A DNA stretch of 64,000 nt from Pedobacter jeongneungensis (lineage in GTDB: Bacteria; Bacteroidota; Bacteroidia; Sphingobacteriales; Sphingobacteriaceae): assembly GCF_000633455.1 (NCBI RefSeq), contig NZ_AYMG01000010.1, positions 356,245-420,244 on the forward strand. Direction: 5' to 3'. The notes under the pieces were generated by a model. It worked only from the letters and a program-made list of their open reading frames with translations, was not told the DNA's origin and did no database searches. Below, in pieces: positions 1 through 8,146 of the stretch. The stretch's first letter is position 1, and each line of letters starts with the position of its first letter. The position numbers and the translations under genes are program-made.

Positions 1-1
1 T

Positions 2-67
2 AAAGAAAGTACAGATAAGAAAACTTCACTTAACGATGCGTTGAGAGAAAATAATGTAGCCGTATAA
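2..67 (+). CDS. 3' end of a truncated upstream CDS (unknown product)
   Basis: An open frame enters from the left edge and gives 21 residues ending in ALRENNVAV before a TAA at 65-67. It is hydrophilic and charged, like the tail of a soluble protein. The family cannot be recognised from so short a piece. The downstream glycosyltransferase is on the same strand about 60 nt later. Confidence 0.5.
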   Translation, partial: KESTDKKTSLNDALRENNVAV

Positions 68-78
68 AATTTGTTGAA

Positions 79-114
79 AGGTTGGAATATTCAAACGTTG
101 CAACATTCCAACCT
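79..114. repeat. Inverted repeat upstream of glycosyltransferase
   Basis: AGGTTGGAAT at 79-88 is mirrored by ATTCCAACCT at 105-114, a perfect 10-bp stem with a 16-nt loop. Words such as CAACATTCCAACC resemble low-complexity intergenic repeats of this group. It could act as terminator for the upstream gene, but there is no clear T-run. Confidence 0.5.
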
Positions 115-128
115 GCAACTTTACAACA

Positions 129-1238
129 ATGAAAATAGGATACGATGGCAAGCGTGCCGCGAATAACTTAACCGGATTGGGCAATTACAGCCGGTCGTTA
201 ATTGAACATCTGGCGAATCAGTTTCCCCAAAATCGTTATCTGGTATATTCTCCAAAAGTAAAAGCAGCCAAACAGATCGATGCCTTTCTTGAAAAAGAAA
301 ATATCGAACTAAAATTACCCCAAAACGGAAATTTTCTGTGGCGGAGCCTAAACATCTTAAAAGACCTTGTGCGTGATGAGGTTAAGATTTATCATGGCCT
401 TAGTCACGAAATTCCATTAGCCATACAGCATACCCGCATCAAATCCATTGTTACCATTCATGATTTGATTTTCCTTCGTTTTCCTCAATACTATAAATTT
501 ATCGACCGGAAATTATACGCATGGAAAAGCAAATCGGCCTGTAAAAGGGCAAATAAAATTATTGCCATCAGCGAGAAAACAAAGGAAGATATTATTGATT
601 TATACGGGATCAGTGCTGAAAAAATCGAAGTGATTTACCAAAGTTGTGATGATAGTTTTAAAACCCCATTCGCTGCAGCAACATTAAGTTGCATAAAAGC
701 AACCTATAAACTGCCTGAAAAATACATCCTGAATGTTGGAACCATTGAAGAACGCAAAAACCTTAAATTGGCTGTACAGGCTTTAAAAGAGGTTAGTGAT
801 GAACATAAGTTGGTGGTAATTGGCAAACAAACAGCTTACTTTAAAACTGTAGAGAAAGAAATTGAAAAACTTGGCTTAAAGAACAGGATCGTATTTCTAA
901 AAAATATTCCCTTTGCCGATCTGCCAGGTATTTACCAGATGGCCAGTGTTTTTATATATCCGTCATTTTACGAAGGTTTTGGCATTCCTATTATCGAAGC
1001 CTTATATTCGGGCATTCCGGTGGTTGCGGCAACAGGTTCCTGCTTAGAAGAAGCCGGCGGACCAGATAGCTTATATATTTCGCCAAATGATGCCAGCGGA
1101 CTTGCAAAAGCCATTAATCAAATTCTGGAAAATCCTCAGCTGCAAAAAGAGATGAAGGAAAAAGGATTGGAATTTGTTCAAAAATTTAACAGTTCTCTTG
1201 TTACACAGCAATTAATGGATTGCTATTTAACACTTTAG
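129..1238 (+). CDS. Glycosyltransferase family 4 (GT-B fold)
   Basis: The 369-residue protein looks like a cytoplasmic retaining glycosyltransferase that transfers a nucleotide-activated sugar to a glycan or lipid acceptor. The N-terminal Rossmann half opens with MKIGYDG and a GLGNYSR loop typical of GT4 enzymes. The C-terminal half has the nucleotide-sugar signature EGFGIPIIEA at about residues 282-291, the EX7E-type motif. The length is normal for the family. The ATG follows an inverted repeat and has no Shine-Dalgarno sequence. No polysaccharide cluster flanks it, so the sugar and acceptor are unknown; cell-surface glycan or exopolysaccharide synthesis is inference. Confidence 0.88.
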   Translation: MKIGYDGKRAANNLTGLGNYSRSLIEHLANQFPQNRYLVYSPKVKAAKQIDAFLEKENIELKLPQNGNFLWRSLNILKDLVRDEVKIYHGLSHEIPLAIQHTRIKSIVTIHDLIFLRFPQYYKFIDRKLYAWKSKSACKRANKIIAISEKTKEDIIDLYGISAEKIEVIYQSCDDSFKTPFAAATLSCIKATYKLPEKYILNVGTIEERKNLKLAVQALKEVSDEHKLVVIGKQTAYFKTVEKEIEKLGLKNRIVFLKNIPFADLPGIYQMASVFIYPSFYEGFGIPIIEALYSGIPVVAATGSCLEEAGGPDSLYISPNDASGLAKAINQILENPQLQKEMKEKGLEFVQKFNSSLVTQQLMDCYLTL

Positions 1239-1355
1239 TAAGTTATCTTTTATTCGCATTCATATCCTCTGAATGTGTAATTTACTCAGGTCGATTTACA
1301 GAAATTTAGCTTTTATATTTGAAAAGCAAGGTTGGTGTTGCTATTAAACGTTAGT

Positions 1356-1420
1356 CCTGCCAATGCTGCAAGTCCTCATCCGATGAAGGATCGGATTCCG
1401 GGCTTTCCGCGAATGTCAGG
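1356..1420. repeat. Long imperfect hairpin repeat in a 305-nt intergenic gap
   Basis: Nested arms are visible: CCTGCCA (1356) with TGTCAGG (1414), AAGTCC (1370) with GGGCTT (1400), and ATCCGAT with ATCGGAT around a GAAGG loop at the centre. The fold is about 65 nt. It lies in the gene-free stretch 1239-1543 between two convergent genes and looks like a mobile palindromic element. Nothing else was recognised in that stretch except the terminator at 1484-1514. Confidence 0.6.
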
Positions 1421-1483
1421 CTTAAATTGGTGCAGACTGTAGTAGTAATAAGGAATATTAGCTAAAAAACCACAAAAGAAAAA

Positions 1484-1514
1484 GGGCCGGAATTTATTTA
1501 AAATTCAACGGCCC
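1484..1514 (-). terminator. Rho-independent terminator of DUF4136 gene
   Basis: GGGCCG (1484-1489) pairs with CGGCCC (1509-1514). An inner GAATTT/AAATTC extends the stem, and a T-rich tract follows on the minus strand. Confidence 0.75.
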
Positions 1515-1543
1515 TCTTGTTATCTTAATTTAATATTTACAAC

Positions 1544-2095
1544 TTATTTAGCAGCAGTAACATTTGGTGGGTATTGCGCCAATATTTCTTTTACGCCGGT
1601 GTACAAACGTTGTTCTCTTTTATTAAAGTTATCGAGGTTAAAACCTGATCCCTGTCCGTGCCAGAATAAAATCTTTTTAGCCGGATCAAGAAAATCGATG
1701 ATAATGGTACCATCAATATACTGGTTAACGTAGGTTCCGCCGCCGCCCCAGCCACCTCGCCAGCCACCCCAGCCCCAACCCCAGCCACCGTAGTAACCTG
1801 GGCCGTAAACATCAGTTTTTTCTCTGGCCACTACTACCAAATTCACCAATAAATCAGGTTTTGCTGATTTGGTAAATCCTTTAGCATTCATTTCTGCCTC
1901 TACAGCAGCCAAAAGCCTGCGCTTATCAAGGTTATTCAATTTAACCCGCTCTATGCCTTTATCGTAAAAATTATAAGTTTTGTAACCGCTTAAATCAACA
2001 TTTTTATCATAATCTGATGCGGTGCGGAGTGTTGTACATCCTGCTAATGCCAATACCACTGTAAAAAGCATTAGTAATTTTTGTGTTGTTCTCAT
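1544..2095 (-). CDS. DUF4136 domain lipoprotein
   Basis: This 183-residue protein starts with a signal sequence ending in LALAGCT, a lipobox with Cys about residue 19, so it should be a membrane-anchored lipoprotein. The body matches the DUF4136 pattern: ASDYDKNVDLSGYKTYNFY, LNNLDKRRL, then GTIIIDFLDPAKKILFWHG. A glycine/tryptophan-rich segment lies mid-protein (WGWGWGGWRGGW). It has a paralogue immediately upstream (2273-2824), suggesting tandem duplication. The biochemical role of DUF4136 is not established; an outer-membrane or periplasmic structural role is a guess. Confidence 0.85.
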   Translation of the reverse strand: MRTTQKLLMLFTVVLALAGCTTLRTASDYDKNVDLSGYKTYNFYDKGIERVKLNNLDKRRLLAAVEAEMNAKGFTKSAKPDLLVNLVVVAREKTDVYGPGYYGGWGWGWGGWRGGWGGGGTYVNQYIDGTIIIDFLDPAKKILFWHGQGSGFNLDNFNKREQRLYTGVKEILAQYPPNVTAAK

Positions 2096-2272
2096 TTTGT
2101 GCGCTGTTGTATAAATAACCTGACATAAATATAACGATTTTGGGAACCAAATGGCAAATCATTTAACATTTTTTACAATCAGATTGTTATCTGTACAACG
2201 ATTTCTATTTGATTATGTTTTGACGTTATATCACTCAGACTAAATATTTTACAATTGGATTAAATCGATCGA

Positions 2273-2824
2273 TTAGTAAATTGGCGGATATTCTGATAAG
2301 ATTTGCTTTACAGCCGAATTTATCCTTTCCTCTCTATTCTCATAATCATCAAAATTAAAACCCGATCCTACCCCATGCCACATAATGGCTTTGGTCTCAG
2401 GATTCAAAAAATCAATGATAATGGTACCCGTTTGATATTGTTTGCTGGTATTGAGCGGACCGAATTGCGAATCTCTCCATTGATATGAAGATGAAGTTGC
2501 ATCCCATTGATAACCTCCTCCGCTGTAACCCCAATCGGCCCTGGCTTTAATGCTGCTCAACACCGCAATATTGATTAAAAAATCTGGCCGATCTGTTTTA
2601 TCGAAACCTCTTTTTATCATCGCACTTTCAACGGCATTCAACATCCGCGGTTTGTCGAGATTGTTCAGTTCTAACCTTTCAATTCCCTTTTCGAAGTAGG
2701 CAAAGGATTTTAATTTGGAAAAATCGATTTTTCTGTCGTAATCTGATGCAGTAAGCACAGAAATACAACCGGTAAATGCCATTACAATAGTAAACAGCAT
2801 ACCCCATTTAAGTGTGTGTTTCAT
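2273..2824 (-). CDS. DUF4136 domain lipoprotein (paralogue)
   Basis: This protein is also 183 residues, with a lipobox MAFTGCIS near residue 20 and the same block order as the downstream gene: TASDYDRKIDFSKLKSF, LNNLDKPRML, GTIIIDFLNPETKAIMWHG. The central glycine/tryptophan run of the neighbour is replaced by a WGYSGGGYQWDATSSS stretch. The 177-nt gap to the next gene suggests separate transcription rather than a tight operon. Function is unknown. Both proteins end with a YPP motif (QYPPNVT, EYPPIY), a family hallmark. Confidence 0.84.
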   Translation of the reverse strand: MKHTLKWGMLFTIVMAFTGCISVLTASDYDRKIDFSKLKSFAYFEKGIERLELNNLDKPRMLNAVESAMIKRGFDKTDRPDFLINIAVLSSIKARADWGYSGGGYQWDATSSSYQWRDSQFGPLNTSKQYQTGTIIIDFLNPETKAIMWHGVGSGFNFDDYENREERINSAVKQILSEYPPIY

Positions 2825-3018
2825 TTTATGTTTTATTTAATAACCTATTACTAAAATACTAGTTTATTGTATTAAATCACATCAGTTGAGGTAAATAAAA
2901 GATAAAGAATATGTTACGAACATAAAAATTCCTTTATCTATATTTATGAGTGTCAGATAGAAATATCTGACAGGATAGGAAATACACATTAAGATTATTT
3001 AACTTCCTCTTAATAAAT

Positions 3019-3026
3019 TAACTTTG
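3019..3026 (+). promoter_or_regulatory. -7 element (TAnnTTTG), possible leaderless mRNA
   Basis: TAACTTTG fits the Bacteroidota TAnnTTTG element exactly and ends only 4 nt before the ATG of the YrdC-family gene. Transcription would start at or next to the start codon. Confidence 0.55.
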
Positions 3027-3030
3027 TAAA

Positions 3031-3597
3031 ATGCTAAGAGATGAGATTAACAAAGCTTTTGAAGTATTAAAATCAGGCGGGGTGATCCTCTATCCTACCG
3101 ACACCATTTGGGGCATAGGCTGCGATGCCACCAATCCTGAAGCCGTAGATAAAGTGCTTAAAATAAAAAACCGTCCCGCCGAAAAAAGCCTAATTGTTTT
3201 ATTGGATGTAGACAGCAAATTGCAAAGTTATGTTGCCGAAATACCCGATGTGGCTTACGATCTGATCGAATATGCCGAAAATCCGCTGACTATTATTTTT
3301 TCGGATGCAAAAAACCTGGCCCAAAATGTAATCAATTCCGATGGCAGTGTGGGCATCAGGATTGTTAAACACGATTTTTGCACCCCTTTAATTCAGCGTT
3401 TCCGGAAACCTATCGTATCAACCTCTGCAAATTTAAGCGGACAGCCTTCGCCAAAATTCTTTGATGATATTGATCCGGCTATTCTTGATGCAGTTGATTA
3501 CGTAGTAGATTTTGAGCAGGAAAACCGAACCAGCAGAAAACCATCAACCATTATGAAACTTTCTCCGGGCGGGCAGTTTGAGTTTATCCGCAGATAA
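3031..3597 (+). CDS. tsaC: L-threonylcarbamoyladenylate synthase (TsaC/YrdC family)
   Basis: The enzyme makes threonylcarbamoyl-AMP from threonine, bicarbonate and ATP for the universal t6A37 modification of ANN-decoding tRNAs. It carries GGVILYPTDTIWGIGCDA near residues 15-32 and the RKPIVSTSANLSGQPS block near 130, both hallmarks of the YrdC domain. At 188 residues it is the short TsaC form without the C-terminal Sua5 domain. It lies just before another tRNA-maturation gene (CCA enzyme), and miaA follows 2.4 kb on. A TAnnTTTG element ends 4 nt upstream. A small CCCC-TTGA-GGGG hairpin followed by TTTT at 3605-3621 may terminate it. Confidence 0.92.
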   Translation: MLRDEINKAFEVLKSGGVILYPTDTIWGIGCDATNPEAVDKVLKIKNRPAEKSLIVLLDVDSKLQSYVAEIPDVAYDLIEYAENPLTIIFSDAKNLAQNVINSDGSVGIRIVKHDFCTPLIQRFRKPIVSTSANLSGQPSPKFFDDIDPAILDAVDYVVDFEQENRTSRKPSTIMKLSPGGQFEFIRR

Positions 3598-3687
3598 ATC
3601 CCAACCCCTTGAGGGGCTTTTAATTCCAGGTAGTCTTTACCGACCAAATGTTTTGCTTAATTTTGAACAATTGAATTACCCTTATAT

Positions 3688-5142
3688 ATGCAGTCTGATT
3701 TAAACGAAGGGAACCCCAAGTCCCTTTCAGGGGATTTAGGGGTTCACCTACAAAACCCTATATTTAAAACCTTATCAACAATAGCAGATAAGAACAATAC
3801 CGAAGCTTATGTAATCGGCGGCTTCGTTCGCGATTTATTTTTAAACCGCCCATCAAAAGATATTGATGTGGTGGTGGTAGGCAGTGGAATCGAATATGCG
3901 GAAGCTGTAGGCAGAAAATTAGGAACAAAAGTGGCTGTATTTAAGAATTTTGGTACGGCAAACATCAAACATCAGGATTTAGAAGTCGAGTTTGTAGGTG
4001 CTAGAAAAGAATCATACCGGTCAGATTCGCGCAAACCCATTGTTGAAGATGGCACTTTAGAAGACGACCAGCTCCGCAGGGATTTTACCATCAACGCCCT
4101 GGCCATTAATTTAAATGCCGATCATTTTGGCGAACTTTTAGATCCCTTTGATGGCGTTAAAGATTTAGAGAATAAACTGATCCGTACGCCGCTCGATCCG
4201 GAAATTACTTTTTCTGATGATCCGTTACGCATGATGCGGGCCATCAGATTTGCCTCACAACTTAATTTCGATATCGATCCGGCAGCACTTCATGCCATTA
4301 AAACACAAAAACAACGCATCAGCATTGTATCAAAAGAGCGTATTACCGATGAGATGAATAAAATCATCCTATCTAAAAAACCATCGGTGGGTTTTAAGCA
4401 CCTTTTCGATACGGGTTTATTGCACCTTATTTTCCCTCAAATGGCACAGCTCTATGGCGTGGAGATCATTAAAGGGAAAGGTCATAAAGATAATTTCTAC
4501 CATACTTTAGAGGTACTGGATAACATTTGTGCAGATACCGATGACTTATGGTTACGCTGGGCAGCTATTTTACACGATATTGCCAAACCGGCAACCAAAC
4601 GTTTTGAGGAGGGCCATGGCTGGACCTTTCACGGACATGAGGATCGTGGTGCACGCATGGTCCCGAAAATATTTTCGCAATTAAAACTTCCTTTAAATGA
4701 AAAAATGAAATATGTGCAAAAACTGGTACAGCTTCATTTAAGGCCAATTGTGCTTGCACAGGAAATTGTAACCGATTCGGCCGTTAGAAGATTACTTTTT
4801 GATGCAGGTGAAGAAATTGAAAGCCTGATGTTACTTTGCAATGCCGATGTAACCACAAAAAACGAATACAAAAAAACAAAATACAGAAACAACTTTGAGC
4901 TGGTAAAACAAAAGCTGAAAGATGTGGAAGAACGCGATAAAATCAGAAACTGGCAACCCCCTATCTCCGGTAACGATATTATGGAAACTTTCGGACTTGA
5001 AGCGGGTAAAGAAGTCGGCATGATTAAAAATGCTATCCGCGAGGCTATACTAGAGGGCGAAATCACAAACGATTATCAGGAAGCATTCAATTTTATGCTC
5101 GATCAGGCAAAACAAATGGGATTAAATCCTGTTAATAAATAA
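3688..5142 (+). CDS. cca: CCA tRNA nucleotidyltransferase / poly(A) polymerase family with HD domain
   Basis: A class II nucleotidyltransferase that adds or repairs the 3' CCA of tRNAs. The head domain has GGFVRD (about residues 44-49), the catalytic KDIDVVVV (about 56-63) and RRDFTINALAIN. A C-terminal HD domain shows ILHDIAKP (H296, D297) and HGHEDRGARM. At 484 residues it is a normal length for the Bacteroidota form. Residues 7-22 are encoded by a palindromic intergenic-type repeat (3711-3745), so the N-terminal tail before HLQNPIFK looks like an insertion. Whether one enzyme adds both C and A, or the work is split, cannot be read from sequence. Confidence 0.9.
   Translation: MQSDLNEGNPKSLSGDLGVHLQNPIFKTLSTIADKNNTEAYVIGGFVRDLFLNRPSKDIDVVVVGSGIEYAEAVGRKLGTKVAVFKNFGTANIKHQDLEVEFVGARKESYRSDSRKPIVEDGTLEDDQLRRDFTINALAINLNADHFGELLDPFDGVKDLENKLIRTPLDPEITFSDDPLRMMRAIRFASQLNFDIDPAALHAIKTQKQRISIVSKERITDEMNKIILSKKPSVGFKHLFDTGLLHLIFPQMAQLYGVEIIKGKGHKDNFYHTLEVLDNICADTDDLWLRWAAILHDIAKPATKRFEEGHGWTFHGHEDRGARMVPKIFSQLKLPLNEKMKYVQKLVQLHLRPIVLAQEIVTDSAVRRLLFDAGEEIESLMLLCNADVTTKNEYKKTKYRNNFELVKQKLKDVEERDKIRNWQPPISGNDIMETFGLEAGKEVGMIKNAIREAILEGEITNDYQEAFNFMLDQAKQMGLNPVNK
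3711..3745. repeat. Hairpin repeat inside the start of cca
   Basis: GAACCCC (3711-3717) pairs with GGGGTTC (3739-3745). Inner AAGTCCC pairs with GGGATTT, with one bulged A and one G-U pair, and the loop is TTTCAG. Words such as CCCCAAGTCCC resemble frequent Bacteroidota intergenic repeats; here the element is read in frame. Confidence 0.65.
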
Positions 5143-5241
5143 TTTAATTGCCCTAACTCCAAAATTAACGTACCTTTTATGGTGCCTGATGTTTGTGGTA
5201 ATTATAAATTAACTTTATTTTTACGGTTCCAAAATACAATA

Positions 5242-5892
5242 ATGGCTATTTATAAATTTAGAATTACTTTCGAAGATTTTGATGATGTTGTGAGAGAGAT
5301 CGACATTAAATCAAACCAAACATTTGAAGACCTGCACAAGGCCATTCACCGATCTACAGGTTATAATGCCGAAAAATCTTCGTCTTTTTACGTAAGCACT
5401 GATAACTGGTTAAAAGGGGATGAAATTGCTTATTTACCAAATGAACGTAAAAAAGACCGTGTAGTTTTAATGGAAAACTCTAAATTGAGTGGCTTTATTG
5501 AAGATCCGCACCAAAAGTTTTACTATATCTATAATTTTGACCGTCCGTACGATTTTCATGTTGAGCTTGTAAAAATAATCTTGGATGCCGATCCTAATAT
5601 CGAATATCCATTTTTGGCCAAAAGCAGTGGCGAAGCACCTAAAATTTTCGAAAGCAGCAATGCGCCTATTACCGATCCAGGTGTAGCTGTTGGTGCAACC
5701 GCAAGTGAATTTGATTTCTTAAATGAAATGAATTTTGTACCGGAAGATACAGATGAACTGGAAGCCATGGGAGAAATGGGCATCAACGAGGAAGAAAGAG
5801 ATGAAGATGAGGAAAGTGAAGAAGATGAATTTGGAGATGAATTTTCGGACAGTGATAACTTCGAAGATGATAGCCACAAAGATGACTATTAA
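5242..5892 (+). CDS. Plasmid pRiA4b ORF-3-like protein with acidic tail
   Basis: A 216-residue soluble protein whose first 120 residues resemble the pRiA4b ORF-3 fold: YKFRITFEDFDDVVREIDI, TFEDLHKAIHRSTGY, FYVSTDNW and YYIYNFDRPYDFHVEL. The last 50 residues are extremely acidic (runs of E and D). I chose the ATG at 5242 rather than an in-frame ATG at 5179, because the conserved domain begins there and the extension has no family resemblance. A strong terminator follows at 5917. The function is not established; the acidic tail might bind a basic partner, but that is speculation. Confidence 0.8.
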   Translation: MAIYKFRITFEDFDDVVREIDIKSNQTFEDLHKAIHRSTGYNAEKSSSFYVSTDNWLKGDEIAYLPNERKKDRVVLMENSKLSGFIEDPHQKFYYIYNFDRPYDFHVELVKIILDADPNIEYPFLAKSSGEAPKIFESSNAPITDPGVAVGATASEFDFLNEMNFVPEDTDELEAMGEMGINEEERDEDEESEEDEFGDEFSDSDNFEDDSHKDDY

Positions 5893-5916
5893 TCAGGAAT
5901 AATATTTTTAATTTTC

Positions 5917-5948
5917 AAAAAGCTGTCAAATAAAAATTGACAGCTTTT
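5917..5948 (+). terminator. Rho-independent terminator
   Basis: AAAAGCTGTCAA and TTGACAGCTTTT form a perfect 12-bp stem with an AT-rich 8-nt loop, followed by T-rich sequence. It separates the pRiA4b-like gene from miaA. Confidence 0.85.
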
Positions 5949-5967
5949 ATTTTATACGAATACTGCT

Positions 5968-6885
5968 ATGCTCCATAAAAAAACCTTAATCTCTATTGTT
6001 GGTCCCACAGCAATAGGCAAAACGGCTTTGGCTATTCAAATTGCCCGGCATTTTGGCACAGAGATTATCTCTGCAGATTCGCGTCAGTTTTTTAAGGAAA
6101 TGGCCATCGGCACGGCCAAACCTGATGCAGAGGAGTTAGCAGCAGCAAAACATCATTTTATCGATTCACATTCGGTATCGCAATTGTTCAGTACCGGAGA
6201 TTTTGAAATAGAAGGTCTTAAAACCCTTGATGAGATCTTTCAAAATCATGATGTAGCCATTATGGTTGGAGGATCAGGCCTGTATGTAAATGCCCTACTA
6301 AATGGTTTAGACGAAATGCCTGATATCGATTTATCGATCAGGGAAAAATTAAATAAACAGTTTGAAGAAGAAGGTTTAGCTGTTATACAAAATCAACTGG
6401 CTAAATCAGATCCTGAATATTTTGCTAAGGTAGATCAGCAAAATCCACAAAGAATGATCAGAGGCCTGGAAGTTTTCCTTTCAACCGGGCAGAAACTTTC
6501 ATCCATGCTATCGGCTACCAAAAAAGAAAGACCTTTTAACATTATCAAAATCGGACTAAATACGGATAGGGCCATTTTATACAATAGAATAAACCAAAGG
6601 GTTGATCAAATGATTGCCAATGGATTATTGGAAGAAGTGAAGTCTTTAACACCTTTTAAACAGTATAATGCTTTAAATACCGTCGGATACAGTGAAATTT
6701 TCGATTATTTTGATGGGAAGTTATCATTAGAGGAGGCTATAGCTGCTATTAAACAGAATACCCGTCGCTTTGCAAAACGCCAGCTTACCTGGTTTAGAAG
6801 AGATGAGGAGATTAACTGGTTTGAGCCTGATGAAAGCAAGAAGGTGATAAACTATATCAGTGCGAACATCACAAATAGTAAGTAA
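5968..6885 (+). CDS. miaA: tRNA dimethylallyltransferase MiaA
   Basis: MiaA transfers the dimethylallyl group from DMAPP to N6 of A37 in tRNAs reading UNN codons. The P-loop GPTAIGKT is at residues 12-19, followed by ISADSRQFFKEMAIGTAKP, the GGSGLYVNAL block, and a C-terminal RRFAKRQLTWFRRD. At 305 residues it is complete. It follows a strong terminator, so it probably has its own promoter. Together with the TsaC-like and CCA genes upstream it makes a loose tRNA-maturation neighbourhood. Confidence 0.96.
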   Translation: MLHKKTLISIVGPTAIGKTALAIQIARHFGTEIISADSRQFFKEMAIGTAKPDAEELAAAKHHFIDSHSVSQLFSTGDFEIEGLKTLDEIFQNHDVAIMVGGSGLYVNALLNGLDEMPDIDLSIREKLNKQFEEEGLAVIQNQLAKSDPEYFAKVDQQNPQRMIRGLEVFLSTGQKLSSMLSATKKERPFNIIKIGLNTDRAILYNRINQRVDQMIANGLLEEVKSLTPFKQYNALNTVGYSEIFDYFDGKLSLEEAIAAIKQNTRRFAKRQLTWFRRDEEINWFEPDESKKVINYISANITNSK

Positions 6886-6957
6886 AAAACTACAAAAACG
6901 TCATTTTAAAAGATGTTAATAATCTAGTTACACTTACATTATCAACAGAAAAATATT

Positions 6958-6965
6958 TAAGTTTG
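6958..6965 (+). promoter_or_regulatory. -7 promoter element (TAnnTTTG)
   Basis: TAAGTTTG matches the Bacteroidota -7 consensus 25 nt before the metalloprotease ATG. A convincing -33 TTTG was not found. Confidence 0.45.
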
Positions 6966-6990
6966 GTCAGGAAAACTTAAATATGAACCT

Positions 6991-8070
6991 ATGAAAAACA
7001 AAAATCATCCCCTTAGGCTTTTGGCCGTATTATTTTTAAGCCTAACATTCTTAGCATCCTGTAAAAAGAACGAAACTTTAGCTGAAGAATCAAAGCCCGA
7101 CATCTACAAAAACATCAAATTTATCAACGATTGGATTCCCCAAGAAGGAGTAGCGTTAGCTAAGGGTCCAAACAAACTTGCCGCCATTAAGGGCAGTCCA
7201 TTAAACGACATTTTAACTTCCTGGGTAGCGCAGGGAAATATTTTCCAGCCCGGTAAAAATTTAAAAGTCGGTTTTCTAAATAACCCCAGCGTAATGAATG
7301 CTGAAACAGCAAGAGATCAGGTTTTTAATGGCATCAGGGCATGGTTTGCAATTAATGTTCCAAACATCAGTGTAAGTATCAGTTATATTACCAACGTTCA
7401 ATCGGCAGATGTTAAAGTTGGATGGTATAAAGGCAATCATGGTGATGGTGCAAATAATGCATTCGACGGTCCGGGAGGAACACTTGCCCATGCTTTTTAT
7501 CCAACAAACGGCGTTATCCACTTTGATGATGATGAAAATTGGTCTGCATCTTTATTTGGGCCAGAGCCTGGCACCATCGATTTAGCATCAGTGGCTGCGC
7601 ACGAATTTGGTCATACAATTGGATTAAATCACTCAGAATGTAGTAATGCGACCATGACCCCTTATTATTTTGGATTAGCCATGCGAACCTTAAGTATTGA
7701 CGATGTAGTGGGATCGAGAACCATTTATGGCAATAACCCGAATTATGAGAATGGAATGATCGGCAACCTCGATATGCCCGTTGGTCAGGAAGTTACCTTT
7801 ACACTGTTTTACGGGTACGATTTTATATTCTCTCCTATCGGCAATCCACCTATCATGACATACAATCCCAATAACCAGCCACCTTTTAGGTATTCATCCT
7901 TAAATTGGGTAATGCCTCCGGGTGTTGATCTGATCAGTGGTCAGGTAACTTCTCAGGTTGTGATCAAACCAAACGGACAATTTACCGGAGATGTAATCAT
8001 GAAAGCTTACATTTCTGATTGTAATGCAACAACTGAAATCAAATCAATGGTTGCAAATATTCATTATTAA
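6991..8070 (+). CDS. Matrixin-like zinc metalloprotease lipoprotein
   Basis: The 359-residue protein starts with a signal peptide ending in a lipobox (FLASCKKN, Cys about residue 24), so it is predicted to be lipid-anchored. The zinc-binding motif [11 protein letters not shown] (His204, His208, His214; HExxHxxGxxH) followed by Ser is the metzincin signature. A nearby methionine (ATMTPYYFG) may form the Met-turn. The preceding [11 protein letters not shown] fits a matrixin (M10-like) catalytic domain. A C-terminal region of about 110 residues looks like a beta-sandwich accessory domain. The substrate is unknown; extracellular or surface protein degradation is likely. It stands alone between a promoter element and a bidirectional terminator. 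Confidence 0.87.
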   Translation: MKNKNHPLRLLAVLFLSLTFLASCKKNETLAEESKPDIYKNIKFINDWIPQEGVALAKGPNKLAAIKGSPLNDILTSWVAQGNIFQPGKNLKVGFLNNPSVMNAETARDQVFNGIRAWFAINVPNISVSISYITNVQSADVKVGWYKGNHGDGANNAFDGPGGTLAHAFYPTNGVIHFDDDENWSASLFGPEPGTIDLASVAAHEFGHTIGLNHSECSNATMTPYYFGLAMRTLSIDDVVGSRTIYGNNPNYENGMIGNLDMPVGQEVTFTLFYGYDFIFSPIGNPPIMTYNPNNQPPFRYSSLNWVMPPGVDLISGQVTSQVVIKPNGQFTGDVIMKAYISDCNATTEIKSMVANIHY

Positions 8071-8091
8071 TTCTCAAAGTGATTAAAACAA

Positions 8092-8124
8092 ATAAAGCCA
8101 ATTCTGAATTCAGAACTGGCTTTA
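8092..8124. terminator. Bidirectional terminator
   Basis: ATAAAGCCA-TTCTGAA and TTCAGAA-TGGCTTTAT form a long stem between convergent genes, with T-rich sequence on both sides. It can serve the metalloprotease gene and the SGNH hydrolase gene. Confidence 0.8.
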
Positions 8125-8146
8125 TCATTACAGTGATGTAATAAGC

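Noticed and set aside
1591..1812. 73-residue minus-strand ORF with Ala/Gly/Val-rich start
   Set aside because: Alternative frame across the Gly/Trp-rich segment of the DUF4136 gene.
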